Positions 45,654 to 55,469 of a stretch of 64,000 nt of DNA are shown here, one piece after another (position 1 is the stretch's first letter; each line of letters begins with the position of its first letter). The notes under the pieces are model-generated. The model was not told where the DNA came from. It made no database searches and saw nothing but the letters and a program-made list of their open reading frames with translations. The position numbers and the translations under genes were made by a program. Source of the stretch: an uncultured Lachnospiraceae bacterium (GTDB lineage: Bacteria > Bacillota > Clostridia > Lachnospirales > Lachnospiraceae). Location: contig CAMBLG010000003.1 in NCBI GenBank assembly GCA_945868435.1, positions 1 to 64,000 on the forward strand, in the 5' to 3' direction.

Positions 45654-46997
45654 TTAGAACTCCACCCGCACCATCGTGCCCTTCCCCAGCTCGCTTTCCA
45701 GCTTGATGTTGGCATCGTGCAATGCGACAATGTGTTTTACAATGGCAAGGCCGAGACCGGTTCCGCCCGTCTGCTTGGAACGACTCTTATCCACACGGTA
45801 GAATCGCTCAAAAATGCGTTCCTGCTGGTCCTTCGGGATTCCGATTCCGTTATCCTCCACGATCAGCACCGGTCTGCTGTCCTCCAGCAGCACCCGCACA
45901 CACACCCAGCCTCCTTCATTGTTGTAGCGTATGGCATTTTCGCAGAGATTGTCCACCAGTTCATACATCATATCCCGGTTTGCCCGAAGTTGACAGGGCT
46001 CCCCTTCGTACTGCAGGGTCACTCCCCGCTGCTCGGCACTGACCCTGAGATTGCCTACGCAGTCCCTTGTCACCTCATTCAGATCCAGAGACTCATAGGT
46101 GGTAGTCTCCTCCCCGTTGTCAATCTCAGACAGACGGATAATGTCGTTAATTAAAGACAGCAGGCGGTTAGAGTTCCGCTGGATCTCCTTTGCAAAATGG
46201 CTCGCCTGCTCCGGCGGCACCATGTTATTCTCAATGAGCTCCGCGTATCCCGAGATGGCCGTAAGCGGCGTTTTCAGCTCATGGGACACATTGGCGGTAA
46301 AATCCTGCCGCACCTTCGCCGCCATCAGGATATTCTCATGTTGTTCACGAATGGTATTGAGAAAAGGCACCAGTTCCTTGTATGCAGGCACTTTCGAAAT
46401 ATCCTCCATCTTCTCCATGTTCTCCGCCATGACCTCAATGGGCTGCAGGAGCTGTCTCGTAAGAAAATGCGCCAAGATTGCACATACCAGAATTACCAGA
46501 ATAATAATGAGAAAAATCATGGGAAACGCCGTGAGAAACACGCTGAATATACTCCGGGCCTGTGTGGATACACGCAACACCGTCCCATTATCCAACCGAA
46601 TTGCATAGTAGAAGGTATTCATCTTCATAGTGTCGGAATTGCGCACACACTCCCCAACACCGGTCTTAAAAGCTTCTGCAATCTCCGGCCGGTCCTTGTG
46701 ATTCTCCAACTGCGTCTTGTCCGCATCGTTGTCATAGAGCACCGTTCCGTCTGTGTCAACCCACGTGATGCGAAGATCTGACATATCCAGTTTCTCAAAG
46801 TCCGGGAGCGGGAGTTCCTGCCCTGTTCCATTCTTGTCGAAGGCTCCAATCCCACAAATGACTTCCGCATCAATGCGTAGATCCTTGCGCACCTGCTTCT
46901 GAAACAGACCGTAATATATGGTTGTCATACATACCAGCGTCACCAGCACGGCCAGGACGGCGATCTCGATCAGTCGCCGATTAATCTTCTGCTTCAT
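45654..46997 (-). CDS. phoR: PhoR-type phosphate sensor kinase
   Basis: 447 residues: a membrane helix (about 10-30), a short sensor, a second helix (about 158-182), HAMP-like linker, HisKA box NVSHELKTPLTAISGYAELI, N-box NLCENAIRY, DNGIGIP and GTGLGLAIV. It is the last gene of the operon, 37 bases after the response regulator. Assignment to phosphate rests on its place behind the transporter and on the Pho operator at the operon start. Confidence 0.88.
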   Translation of the reverse strand: MKQKINRRLIEIAVLAVLVTLVCMTTIYYGLFQKQVRKDLRIDAEVICGIGAFDKNGTGQELPLPDFEKLDMSDLRITWVDTDGTVLYDNDADKTQLENHKDRPEIAEAFKTGVGECVRNSDTMKMNTFYYAIRLDNGTVLRVSTQARSIFSVFLTAFPMIFLIIILVILVCAILAHFLTRQLLQPIEVMAENMEKMEDISKVPAYKELVPFLNTIREQHENILMAAKVRQDFTANVSHELKTPLTAISGYAELIENNMVPPEQASHFAKEIQRNSNRLLSLINDIIRLSEIDNGEETTTYESLDLNEVTRDCVGNLRVSAEQRGVTLQYEGEPCQLRANRDMMYELVDNLCENAIRYNNEGGWVCVRVLLEDSRPVLIVEDNGIGIPKDQQERIFERFYRVDKSRSKQTGGTGLGLAIVKHIVALHDANIKLESELGKGTMVRVEF

Positions 46998-47033
46998 ATG
47001 TGTTCTCCTTATATGTTCACACGTCCTCCACGC

Positions 47034-47702
47034 TTATTCTATCACGTATCCCACGTTCCGTACCGTGCGGATGCGTGACCCGGTATCGCCCAGCTTCTGG
47101 CGCAGAGTCTTGATATGCATGTCAACCGTCCGGGATTCCCCCTCGAACTCCGTTCCCCACACATGGCGCATGATTACCTCGCGGGAGAGCACCACGCTGG
47201 GATTCGTCATGAGCAGGCGAAGCAGCTCATACTCCTTGAAGGTCAGCTCCACCACATTGCCATCCACCTGCACGATGTGCCGCTCATGGTCAAGCGTAAT
47301 ATTGCCGAGCTGAAGGAATTTGATTTCCTCACTCTCCGTTCTCCGCAGCAACGCCTTCACGCGGGTAATCAATTCCATGATGGAAAAAGGCTTGCGAATG
47401 TAGTCATCCGCACCATCGTCCAATCCCTTGATCATGTCCATCTCCGCCGTCTTGGCCGTCACCATAATGATTGGAAGACGCTTGGTGGCAGAATTTTTCC
47501 GAAGCTTCTTTACAATATCATAGCCGCTCTCATCGGGAAGCATCACATCCAGAAGCACCAGATCCGGAATGATATCATCCAGCTTCTTGTAGAAATCTTT
47601 CGCCTTTTCAAAGGCGCTGACCATATAGTTGCTGTTCTTAAGCGCGATGGTCTCGATTTCCCTTATGTTTTCATCATCCTCCACAATATAAATCAGCGGC
47701 AT
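47034..47702 (-). CDS. phoB: PhoB/PhoP-type response regulator
   Basis: 222 residues. Receiver with VEDDEN (7-12), Asp52 (LVLLDVMLPDESG) and RKPFSIMEL, then a winged helix (ELTFKEYELLRLLMTNPSVV, VWGTEFEGESRTVDMHIKTL). It probably binds the two 44-base sites before pstS and before the transporter gene, so it would also control itself. 12 bases behind the transporter gene. Confidence 0.88.
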   Translation of the reverse strand: MPLIYIVEDDENIREIETIALKNSNYMVSAFEKAKDFYKKLDDIIPDLVLLDVMLPDESGYDIVKKLRKNSATKRLPIIMVTAKTAEMDMIKGLDDGADDYIRKPFSIMELITRVKALLRRTESEEIKFLQLGNITLDHERHIVQVDGNVVELTFKEYELLRLLMTNPSVVLSREVIMRHVWGTEFEGESRTVDMHIKTLRQKLGDTGSRIRTVRNVGYVIE

Positions 47703-47713
47703 ATAATTTCCTC

Positions 47714-49582
47714 CTAGCGTTTTCGCTTATTGCTTTCTTTATCTTTATCCTTATGATCTTTATCCTTATTGTCTTTATTATCTTTATTATCTTTATTGTC
47801 TTTATTATCCTTATCCGGCAGGGCGTACTTCCTTGACAGTGTAAGGAAGGTGTCTTTAAACCATGGTGCCTGTTCTTCCTTAAGCACATCCAGATACTCG
47901 TGGGTATCAAAGCCGTCCTCGTTCACGCGGATCATACACACGGCAATGTTGGAGCAATGGTCGGAGACACGCTCAAAATTCGTAATGATGTCCTCCAGAA
48001 TAAGCCCCAGCTCGATGGTACACTTGCCTTTTCTCAGACGCTTAATATGGCGCTGTTTCACTTCGATATTCAATCCGTCGATTACCTGCTCAAAAGGCTC
48101 AATCAGCTTGGCAGCCTCCAAATCCCCGGCTGTAAACGCATCGATGGCCGCGCCCACGATATCGTGCACCGCATCCGCAAAGATATCCATCTCCTGAATA
48201 GCCTTATTGGAGAATTTCAGTTTCTTATCATGCATCTCCTTGGCAGAATCCGTAATGTTTACTGCATGATCGGAGATGCGCTCAAAATTGTTGATACAGT
48301 GAAGCAAAATGGACAGTGTCCGGCTGTCCGCCTGCGTCAGATCACAGTTGTTCAGCTTGACCAGATAGGTTCCCAGCACATCCTCGTAGTGATCCACATC
48401 CTCTTCCATACGGATAATGCGGTCAACCTTTTCTTGATCATAATCCTTCAGGTTCTCCAATGCAAGATACAGAGAATCTCTCGCCTCCAGTGCCATCTTA
48501 TCCGCAGCATTTCTGCAAAGCTCCATGGCAAAGGCGGGACTCTCCAGAAAACGCTCATCCAGAATTGCGAACTCGTCTGGCTCCTTATTCACTTCACCCG
48601 GCTTGTCCGGTATGGTCTTCTCCGCCAGCTTCACCAGAAGATTGCTGAATGGATAGAAAATAATAACCGCACCGATGTTAAAAATGCTATGGATTGCGGC
48701 GATTCCAGCGGGACTTGCCGCCTCAGTCAGAAATTCCATTCCACCCAATACTGCATCAATTGCATAGAATATCACAAGAAATACAATGGTTCCGATCAGA
48801 TTAAAATACAGATGGATCATGGATGCTCTGCGGGCATTCTTGCTGGCTCCAACAGAGGAGATCAGTGTTGTGGCACAGGTTCCGATATTCTGTCCCATGA
48901 TGATCGGCACTGCTGCGCTGTACGGCACGACTCCGGTGGCACACAACGCCTGCAGGATTCCCACAGACGCGGATGAGCTCTGAATGACCGCCGTCAGAAT
49001 CAGACCTGCCAGCATACCGAGAATCGGATTGGAAAATCTCGTAAGAAGACCGGTAAACTGCGGATTATCTGCCAGAGGCTCCACTGCCCCGCTCATGGTC
49101 TCCATTCCAAACATGAGGATGGCAAAACCAACCAGAATGTTACCGATGTCTTTCTTCTTATTATTGTCCTTGGCAGTCATAATCATAATGATACCCACTG
49201 CCGCCAGCACCGGTGAAAAGGAAGAAGGCTTTAACAGCTGTATGATAACGCTGGAGCCCTCCACGCCGGTCAACGACAGCAGCCACGCGGTCACGGTCGT
49301 ACCAATATTGGCACCCATAATAATTCCCACCGCCTGAGACAACTGCATAATACCGGAATTCACGAAGCCTACCACCATGACTGTCGTCGCGGACGAGGAT
49401 TGAATCACCGCTGTTACAAACACGCCAAGAAGGACCGCCATAATCCGTTTGGAGGTAAGCTTCTCCAAAATTTGCTCAAGCTTACCGCCAGACAGCTTCG
49501 CAAGGCCGTCCCCCATTGCATCCATTCCGTACAAGAACATGGCGAGACCGCCAATCATTGTCAGAATCCCGAATATATCCAT
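47714..49582 (-). CDS. Na+/phosphate cotransporter with C-terminal PhoU-like domain
   Basis: 622 residues. Two repeated transporter halves carry the family signature TAVIQSSSATTVMVVGFVNS and TAVIQSSSASVGILQALCA, with GANIGTTVTAWLLSL and GQNIGTCATTLISSV. Residues about 350-570 are a PhoU-like helical domain (RMEEDVDHYEDVLGTYLVKL, NFERISDHAVNI). The last ~30 residues are an unusual run of Asp-Lys-Asn repeats (DKDNKDNKDNKD). It moves phosphate using the sodium gradient. It has its own Pho operator and begins the operon that ends with phoR. Confidence 0.9.
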   Translation of the reverse strand: MDIFGILTMIGGLAMFLYGMDAMGDGLAKLSGGKLEQILEKLTSKRIMAVLLGVFVTAVIQSSSATTVMVVGFVNSGIMQLSQAVGIIMGANIGTTVTAWLLSLTGVEGSSVIIQLLKPSSFSPVLAAVGIIMIMTAKDNNKKKDIGNILVGFAILMFGMETMSGAVEPLADNPQFTGLLTRFSNPILGMLAGLILTAVIQSSSASVGILQALCATGVVPYSAAVPIIMGQNIGTCATTLISSVGASKNARRASMIHLYFNLIGTIVFLVIFYAIDAVLGGMEFLTEAASPAGIAAIHSIFNIGAVIIFYPFSNLLVKLAEKTIPDKPGEVNKEPDEFAILDERFLESPAFAMELCRNAADKMALEARDSLYLALENLKDYDQEKVDRIIRMEEDVDHYEDVLGTYLVKLNNCDLTQADSRTLSILLHCINNFERISDHAVNITDSAKEMHDKKLKFSNKAIQEMDIFADAVHDIVGAAIDAFTAGDLEAAKLIEPFEQVIDGLNIEVKQRHIKRLRKGKCTIELGLILEDIITNFERVSDHCSNIAVCMIRVNEDGFDTHEYLDVLKEEQAPWFKDTFLTLSRKYALPDKDNKDNKDNKDNKDNKDKDHKDKDKESNKRKR

Positions 49583-49637
49583 AATCTCTTTTCTCCTTCA
49601 TGTTTACATTTATTTTATCAAAACTTTACAAATGCAA

Positions 49638-49691
49638 GCATAATATGTTTTTGTAAAATCTAATATCATAGTTTTGTAAAATTCATGTAAA
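49638..49691 (-). promoter_or_regulatory. Pho operator and -10 before the Na/Pi-phoBR operon
   Basis: Four consecutive 11-base units (49648-49691). Read on minus, unit 1 starts TTTACAT, unit 2 TTTACAA, unit 4 TTTTACA, and unit 3 is degenerate. The -10 candidate TATGCT starts 9 bases after the last TTTACA, the same spacing as at pstS. This is the PhoB/PhoP direct-repeat arrangement known in Firmicutes. Confidence 0.7.
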
Positions 49692-49740
49692 TTATACACT
49701 ATGCCGGTATATTTTACCATGAGAAGAAAACAATTGACTG

Positions 49741-49760
49741 CAGGATGATTTTTCATCCTG
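49741..49760 (-). terminator. hairpin after phoU
   Basis: CAGGATGA/TCATCCTG with a 4-base loop, 5 bases past the phoU stop. No T-run follows, so it may be a weak terminator or RNA-end protector. Confidence 0.45.
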
Positions 49761-49764
49761 ACAT

Positions 49765-50418
49765 TTATTCATCCAATAACTGCTTTTTATCATCCAAAGA
49801 AAAGATGATCCACTCCGCAATATTGGTTGCGTGGTCGCCACAGCGCTCCAGATATTTTGCTACCATGAGCATATCTGCGGCCTCTTCCCCGCAATCCGGA
49901 TTCTCGTGAATCATTTCAATCAAATCCTGCTTATTGCGGTCAAACAAGTCATCCACGATATCGTCATGGGCAATGACCTCTTTCGCCTTTTTCATGTCCT
50001 TTTCCACATAAGCCTCAATGCTCTGGATCAGCATGAGCACGGTTTCTCCCGCCATCTTATGGATATGCCCCATATCCAGCGTATATGGCTTTTTTGACAT
50101 CATGATGGTCATCTCAGAAATGTCGGACGCATGATCGCCGATGCGCTCCATATCCGTCACCATCTTCATTGCAGCCGAAATCACACGAAGATCCCGCGCC
50201 ACCGGCTGCTGCTGCATCAGAAGATTGAAGCACAGATTCTCGATCTTTTTCTGTTCTCTGTCAATCTCCACGTCGGAATCCATGATGGACTTTGCAAGCT
50301 CAACATCCTGATCGACCAATGCCTCAATAGCCTTCTGGATCGAATGTTCAATCATTGTGCCAATATGCATCATTTCCTGATTAAGCATATTCAGCTGTTC
50401 ATCAAATTTTGCTCTCAT
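49765..50418 (-). CDS. phoU: phosphate-uptake regulator PhoU
   Basis: 217 residues from the ATG with AGGAGG seven bases upstream; a longer frame to 50478 lacks a ribosome site. Two three-helix halves with metal-binding E/D-xxxD motifs: VTDMERIGDHASDISEM and LERCGDHATNIAEWI. PhoU couples the Pst transporter to the PhoR kinase and damps uptake. Last gene of the pst operon. Confidence 0.95.
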   Translation of the reverse strand: MRAKFDEQLNMLNQEMMHIGTMIEHSIQKAIEALVDQDVELAKSIMDSDVEIDREQKKIENLCFNLLMQQQPVARDLRVISAAMKMVTDMERIGDHASDISEMTIMMSKKPYTLDMGHIHKMAGETVLMLIQSIEAYVEKDMKKAKEVIAHDDIVDDLFDRNKQDLIEMIHENPDCGEEAADMLMVAKYLERCGDHATNIAEWIIFSLDDKKQLLDE

Positions 50419-50470
50419 ATTCCCTCCTGCCCGATTCTTGGCTGCATTTTTCTCGCACAGAGTGCAGACA

Positions 50471-51232
50471 TCAACCAAACCGTCCTGTAATATAATTCTC
50501 CGTCCGCTTATCCTGTGGATACGAGAAGATCGATTTGGTATCGCCGAACTCCACCATCTCTCCTACCAGGAAAAACGCGGTATCATCTGCCACGCGAAGG
50601 GCCTGCTGCATATTATGGGTAACAACGACTACGGTATATTTTTTCTTTAAGTCTTCCATTAACTCCTCGATCTTGGCTGTGGAGATCGGATCCAATGCCG
50701 AAGTCGGCTCATCCATCAGAAGAACCTCTGGCTGTACAGCCAGTGCTCTGGCGATACAGATACGCTGCTGCTGTCCGCCGGACAATCCAAGCGCCGACTT
50801 TTTCAATCGATCCTTCACCTCATCAAAAATGGCCGCACCGCGAAGGCTTTCCTCCACAATTGCATCCAACTTTGCCTTTTCCCGAATTCCATGTACTCTC
50901 GGACCATACGCAATATTGTCATAGATACTCATAGGAAAGGGATTCGGCTGCTGGAACACCATACCGATCTTTTTCCGCAAAATGGTGGTATTTACATCCG
51001 GTCCATAGATGTCCTCCCCGTCCAGGGTGACTTCTCCGGTAATCTTTACATTGTCGATCAAATCGTTCATGCGGTTTAAGGTCTTAAGGAACGTGGACTT
51101 ACCACATCCGGACGGTCCAATGAACGCTGTTACACATTTTTCCTTGATGTCCATGCTGACATCCTTCAGTGCGTGATTATCCCCGTAGTAAAGGTCAAGA
51201 TTTCGCACCTGAATCTTCGTTTTCTTTTCCAT
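50471..51232 (-). CDS. pstB: phosphate ABC transporter ATP-binding protein
   Basis: 253 residues: Walker [10 protein letters not shown] (39-47), signature LSGGQQQR, Walker [14 protein letters not shown] and H-loop [10 protein letters not shown]. It powers phosphate import through PstC/PstA. 13 bases behind pstA. Confidence 0.97.
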   Translation of the reverse strand: MEKKTKIQVRNLDLYYGDNHALKDVSMDIKEKCVTAFIGPSGCGKSTFLKTLNRMNDLIDNVKITGEVTLDGEDIYGPDVNTTILRKKIGMVFQQPNPFPMSIYDNIAYGPRVHGIREKAKLDAIVEESLRGAAIFDEVKDRLKKSALGLSGGQQQRICIARALAVQPEVLLMDEPTSALDPISTAKIEELMEDLKKKYTVVVVTHNMQQALRVADDTAFFLVGEMVEFGDTKSIFSYPQDKRTENYITGRFG

Positions 51233-51245
51233 GCTGCTCCTTATG

Positions 51246-52112
51246 CTACTCCTTATTCACATTAAAGTGTTTTGCCAGTGCCTTTGTTGCAAAATTGATT
51301 AAAAGAACAATCACCAGAAGAACCAGTGCAATTCCAAAAGCCACTTCAAATTCTCCCTTGCTTGCACTTAAGTACAATTGAATCGTCAGGGTTCCACCCG
51401 GCTCAAACGTTTTTTCCAACATATCCATTGCTGTCTTCGGCAGCAGTCCTGAGCTTCCTGCCGTAAAAAGCAAAGCGGCCGACTCCCCTACAATTCTTCC
51501 CACCGCCAGGATAGCTCCGGTGATGATTCCCGGCATTGCCGACGGAAGAAGGATCGTGCGGATCATGTACCATTTTCCGGTTCCAAGTCCCACTGCTCCG
51601 CTGCGATAGCTGTCCGGTACGGTTTTCAATGCCTCCTGCGTGTTTCTCGTAATTAACGGAAGCACCATAAGCACCAGGGTGAACGAACCGGTCAGGATTG
51701 AATACTTCAGGTGCAGAGTCTGTCCAAAGAACATCATACCGAACAAGCCGAAGATGATCGAAGGAATGCCCGACAGTGTTTCTGTCGCAAACTCAATCGC
51801 CCGCACCAGCCGTCCGGGCTTTGCGTATTCATTCAAATATACTGCCGCTCCCACACCGATTGGTGTAGCAATCAGCATCGTAATCACAATGATGTAAAGG
51901 GTATTTACAATGTTGCCTGCGATACCCACCGTTCCATTGAGAACAGAAGTAACGCCTGTCAGAAAGTCCCAGCTGACACAACGAAATCCCTTCACCAGAA
52001 CATACAGGATAATTCCCAAAAGAAGCGCAACGGAAAAGCCTGCACACACATAGATTGCAATATATAAAAGCGTATCACTGGGATGCCGTTTTTTTACACA
52101 GATACTATTCAT
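51246..52112 (-). CDS. pstA: phosphate ABC transporter permease PstA
   Basis: 288 residues from [10 protein letters not shown]; the start overlaps the pstC stop by 8 bases and has GGGAG upstream. A longer frame to 52145 would overlap pstC by 41 bases. Six membrane helices, and the binding-protein-dependent permease loop [20 protein letters not shown] (EAA-type). Forms the channel with PstC. Confidence 0.94.
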   Translation of the reverse strand: MNSICVKKRHPSDTLLYIAIYVCAGFSVALLLGIILYVLVKGFRCVSWDFLTGVTSVLNGTVGIAGNIVNTLYIIVITMLIATPIGVGAAVYLNEYAKPGRLVRAIEFATETLSGIPSIIFGLFGMMFFGQTLHLKYSILTGSFTLVLMVLPLITRNTQEALKTVPDSYRSGAVGLGTGKWYMIRTILLPSAMPGIITGAILAVGRIVGESAALLFTAGSSGLLPKTAMDMLEKTFEPGGTLTIQLYLSASKGEFEVAFGIALVLLVIVLLINFATKALAKHFNVNKE

Positions 52113-53091
52113 TTTCCACCGCTCCCTTTCTCTCAACCCGCGCAAGGATGAGGTTGATTACCATGATAAAGATAAACAGAACGAGCCCAACGGTAAAAAG
52201 CACTTTTCTGTGTGTTCCCTCCGCATAGCTCATCTCGCTGACGAGCTGTGTTGTAAGAAAACGCACGGAGTTGAACGGAAGCGGCAAATTGACGGAACCA
52301 CCCGCCACCATGTTGATTGCCATTGCTTCACCCAAAGCTCTTCCGATACCAAGCACCACAGATGTCATAATTCCCGACTTTGCCGCCGGAATCATAACCT
52401 TGAAGATCGTCTGTATATGGGTGGCTCCCAAGGCCAACGACGCGGATTTCAAATGCGCCGGTACTGCACGGATGGAAGATACACTGATATTGATTACAGT
52501 GGGCAAAATCATAATTGCTAAAACAACCACCGCGGACAGCAGGTTTGAGCCACCGGTAAACTGATGTGTCTGGCTGTCTGCAAATACTGCTTTTTCCAGC
52601 TTATACATCAGGGGATTTAAAATCATAAGACCAAGAAGTCCATATATTACGGACGGGATTGCAGCCAGAAGTTCCACTGCCGGCTGAACCACCGCCGCCA
52701 CTTTCTTATTTGCCACCTCAGTAATAAATACTGCTGTGAGGATTCCAATGGGGACGCCCAGAAGAATTGCAAAAAAAGTACCTACGATTGAGTTGAGAAT
52801 GATAAATGCAATTCCGTAAGACGGTGTTGCCGCCGTCGGCTGCCAGAGCGTTTCAAAAAGCAATTCCTTTATACCAACCTCTGCCAAAGCCGGTGTGCCC
52901 CTCAAAATCATATATAATGTAATTGACAGGACGGCTACAATTGCCACGATCGCACAGATCAGAAAGATGATTCTGGCAATCAATTCAAATCCCTCTTTGG
53001 TATAGTTAACACCGCGAATGGAGCGCGTATTCTGCGCTCCTTTCGTTCTCGGTGTCGTGGTCTTCGGTTGTTCTAATGTATGTTCAATCAT
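52105..53091 (-). CDS. pstC: phosphate ABC transporter permease PstC
   Basis: 328 residues from MIEHTLEQ, which has AGAGG seven bases upstream; an earlier ATG at 53118 has none. Six membrane helices, and the loop PAHLKSASLALGATHIQTIF. The N-terminal ~40 residues are hydrophilic and cytoplasmic. Follows pstS by about 50 bases. Confidence 0.94.
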   Translation of the reverse strand: MIEHTLEQPKTTTPRTKGAQNTRSIRGVNYTKEGFELIARIIFLICAIVAIVAVLSITLYMILRGTPALAEVGIKELLFETLWQPTAATPSYGIAFIILNSIVGTFFAILLGVPIGILTAVFITEVANKKVAAVVQPAVELLAAIPSVIYGLLGLMILNPLMYKLEKAVFADSQTHQFTGGSNLLSAVVVLAIMILPTVINISVSSIRAVPAHLKSASLALGATHIQTIFKVMIPAAKSGIMTSVVLGIGRALGEAMAINMVAGGSVNLPLPFNSVRFLTTQLVSEMSYAEGTHRKVLFTVGLVLFIFIMVINLILARVERKGAVENE

Positions 53092-53143
53092 AGCGTTCCT
53101 CTCACTTACCTGACACATTCCACAACAAAGTTTCTACTGTGCA

Positions 53144-54061
53144 TTATTCCGGAAGGATTAATCCAACCTGCTGAATAACTGCCTGACCCTCTTCAGACTC
53201 AATGAAGGCGAAAAATGCCTGCACGGTCTCATTCTGTGCACTGATGTCGCCCATGGTTGCCATAACGAACGGACGGGACAGTACATAGTTGCCTGCCAGA
53301 ATATTCTCTTCTGTTGCAGCCACAGAGTTCAAAGACAGAGCCAATACAGTATCATCTACTACATCCAGAGAAACATATCCGATTGCGCCCGGTGTTGCTG
53401 CCACCTTTGCTAATACAGCACCTGTAGAATCCAGCTCCTGTGCGTAATTGCACTGATCTTCAATTCCGAGCAACTCCTCAAATGCGCCTCTTGTACCGGA
53501 ACCAGCCTCACGTCCGATCACTACGATCTGCTCATCTGCGCCGCCAAGCTCACTCCAGTTGGTAATCTCACCTGTGTAGATGGAAGCAAGCTGCTCAGAG
53601 GTTACATCTGTAACGGTATTTGCTGTATCTGTGATGACTGCAATTCCGTCAATTGCTACGATGTTCTCAACTGCTCCGGTGCTCTTCTCATCATCAGACA
53701 GTGCACGGGAAGCATTTCCGATGTCTACACTTCCTGCTGCCAGTGACTCAAGTCCTGCACTGGAACCGGTAAACTCAGCAGTTACGCTTACGCCCGGATT
53801 TTTCTCCATGAATGCCTCTGCCAATGCGTTTGCCAGCTTCTCCATGGAAGTACTTCCTGCCATGGTAACAGATCCTGTCAGCTCTGCTGTTCCCTCATCG
53901 GTTTCTGCATCGCCATTGTCTGTGGTGTTATCAGCCTGGCTGTCTGCTGCGGGAGTGGAATCGGTGTTGTCTGCAGTATCGCTGCCACAACCCATCACGC
54001 CTGCTGCCATCATAGATGCTGTTGTAAGTAATGCCATCATTTTTACAAGTTTCTTCTTCAT
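53144..54061 (-). CDS. pstS: phosphate-binding lipoprotein PstS
   Basis: 305 residues: a signal peptide with lipobox ending GVMGC (Cys25), an acidic Thr/Asp/Asn-rich linker (26-60), then the phosphate-binding fold: TMAGSTSMEKLANALAE, FTGSSAGLESLAAGSVDIGN, GREAGSGTRGAFEELLG and IGYVSLDVVDDTV. It captures phosphate at the outer membrane face and delivers it to PstCA. First gene of the pst operon, with a Pho operator upstream. Confidence 0.96.
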   Translation of the reverse strand: MKKKLVKMMALLTTASMMAAGVMGCGSDTADNTDSTPAADSQADNTTDNGDAETDEGTAELTGSVTMAGSTSMEKLANALAEAFMEKNPGVSVTAEFTGSSAGLESLAAGSVDIGNASRALSDDEKSTGAVENIVAIDGIAVITDTANTVTDVTSEQLASIYTGEITNWSELGGADEQIVVIGREAGSGTRGAFEELLGIEDQCNYAQELDSTGAVLAKVAATPGAIGYVSLDVVDDTVLALSLNSVAATEENILAGNYVLSRPFVMATMGDISAQNETVQAFFAFIESEEGQAVIQQVGLILPE

Positions 54062-54106
54062 AATGTGTTCGTCTCCTCTTAATTAGAATATATTGATTGT
54101 CCACAG

Positions 54107-54130
54107 CAACCCGAGTATTCTTTCGGGTTG
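54107..54130 (-). other. hairpin in the pstS leader
   Basis: CAACCCGA/TCGGGTTG with an 8-base loop, in the 5' untranslated region about 45 bases before the pstS start. No T-run. Possibly RNA stabilising or regulatory. Confidence 0.4.
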
Positions 54131-54148
54131 TGCCTCAATTACAGAACA

Positions 54149-54204
54149 CATCATAAAAAACGGATGTAAAATGCGTAACCATCCCAAGGTAAAATGAATG
54201 TAAA
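54149..54204 (-). promoter_or_regulatory. Pho operator and -10 before pstS
   Basis: Four consecutive 11-base units (54161-54204). Read on minus, unit 1 starts TTTACAT, unit 2 TTTACCT, unit 4 TTTTACA, and unit 3 is degenerate (contains GTTACG). The -10 TATGAT lies 9 bases after the last TTTACA. The layout is the same as at 49648-49691. Confidence 0.75.
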
Positions 54205-54240
54205 TTCTGTATAAATTATTTTACAGAAGAACTTGGGCCA

Positions 54241-54274
54241 TTTTTAAGTTCAATTAAGGTTTGCAGTTTATACT
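54241..54274 (+). promoter_or_regulatory. regulator-type promoter A (before the broken kinase)
   Basis: TTAAG repeats 10 bases apart, followed by TATACT (54269-54274). It aligns without gaps over 34 bases with promoter B at 55571-55604 (about 26 matches by eye). Confidence 0.55.
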
Positions 54275-54299
54275 GATGGAAAATGATGATATAATGTAC

Positions 54300-54895
54300 G
54301 CGAAGGCAAAAGTGAACATAGCATTAGACGGATGCCGCTTCCTATGCTTCCTCCCTATGGAACAAACACAAAAAAAGCGGCTTTGTGGATTCGTACCGCT
54401 ATCAGGCTGTTGCCGTTACCACAGATTCCGGAGATACCGCAACCATGTATATTTTTTTGAACAGCGAGCGGGAACTCTCCACCTTCCTCACCTTTTTGCT
54501 GGCCAGCGTAGGCATCAGCATTGCCGGTCTGCTTCTGGTGTTCTGCCTTGTTGTGTTTTTCTCTAAAAAGGCGGTAAAGCCCGTAGCCGAAAGCTATGAA
54601 AAGCAAAAGCGTTTTATCACGGATGCCAGCCCTGAAATCAAAACTCCTCTCACCATCATCGATGCCAACACAGAGGTCATTGAGATGACCAACGGGGAAA
54701 ACCCTGTCTGTCATAGTGGAACCGGATGTAACAATAAAAGGAGACGAAGCTACCTTAAGGCAGCTTGTCTCCCTTCTGTTAGACAATGCAATCAAATATG
54801 GAACTGAGGACAGCACTATACAGCTCACCTTCCACACTGTGGGAAAGAACCGGCGGCGCTTCCATCGAGTTTACAGTTACATTGTAGATATTTAG
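54300..54895 (+). pseudogene. sensor histidine kinase, deleted and mutated
   Basis: Plus-strand remains in order: the end of an extracellular sensor (SYRYQAVAV), a membrane helix (about 54510-54570), linker, then FITDASPEIKTPLTIIDA, where the phospho-acceptor His is Pro. Text then jumps from EMTNGEN to the ATPase N-box region in another frame (EPDVTIKGDEATLRQLVS, LLLDNAIKYGTED), and the gene stops early at 54895. Its response regulator and kinase N-terminus are missing, although promoter A survives. Cannot signal. Confidence 0.75.
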
Positions 54896-54908
54896 TTATT
54901 GCTTCAAT

Positions 54909-55469
54909 TTACTTTAAGAAACCAAAGCTGCTGACGATTGCCGGCTCCTTAGCCTTGCCGGAGCAAACCTGGAAGAAGCAGATAATCCTTACAACAAACA
55001 GGATAACGGCACAAACACCACCTGCAATCGGTACAATAACAGTCCAGCAAAGAATTGCTGTGATGATTCCAACCAGTAATGTGGTAACAGTAATCTTCAA
55101 TGCCTGGCGTACATGGAAATATGTATAAGCAGACTCTCTGCTTGCCAGCAGTGCGATGATGATACCGATGGTTCCCATCAGATATGGCAGCATTGCCATT
55201 ACCTTATTATCAGAGATATCCTTCGCATCAAACTCAGCGGTGTGATCCTTTGGATCATAATACTGCTGCTGTGGCATACCGTTATTCATCTGTGGATTTG
55301 GATTGCCGTATGGCATTCCCTGTGGATTCGGGTTACCCTGCGGCATTCCCTGTGGATTCGGATTTCCCTGTGGCATTCCCTGCTGTGCGCCTGCTGCCAA
55401 CGAAGCTCCGCACTTGGTGCAGAAAGCACTTCCGTCAGCCATTTCGCTTCCGCATTTTGGACAAATCAT
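54909..55469 (-). CDS. zinc-ribbon, Asn/Gly/Pro/Gln-repeat membrane protein (DUF4870-like)
   Basis: 186 residues. An N-terminal zinc ribbon (CPKCGS, CTKCGA, residues 3-20), a low-complexity stretch with repeats of QGMPQGNPNP (about 29-70), then a DUF4870-type domain with three membrane helices (about 88-108, 125-145, 148-168). Such proteins are small membrane proteins of unknown role. Convergent with the broken kinase, 13 bases apart. Confidence 0.75.
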   Translation of the reverse strand: MICPKCGSEMADGSAFCTKCGASLAAGAQQGMPQGNPNPQGMPQGNPNPQGMPYGNPNPQMNNGMPQQQYYDPKDHTAEFDAKDISDNKVMAMLPYLMGTIGIIIALLASRESAYTYFHVRQALKITVTTLLVGIITAILCWTVIVPIAGGVCAVILFVVRIICFFQVCSGKAKEPAIVSSFGFLK

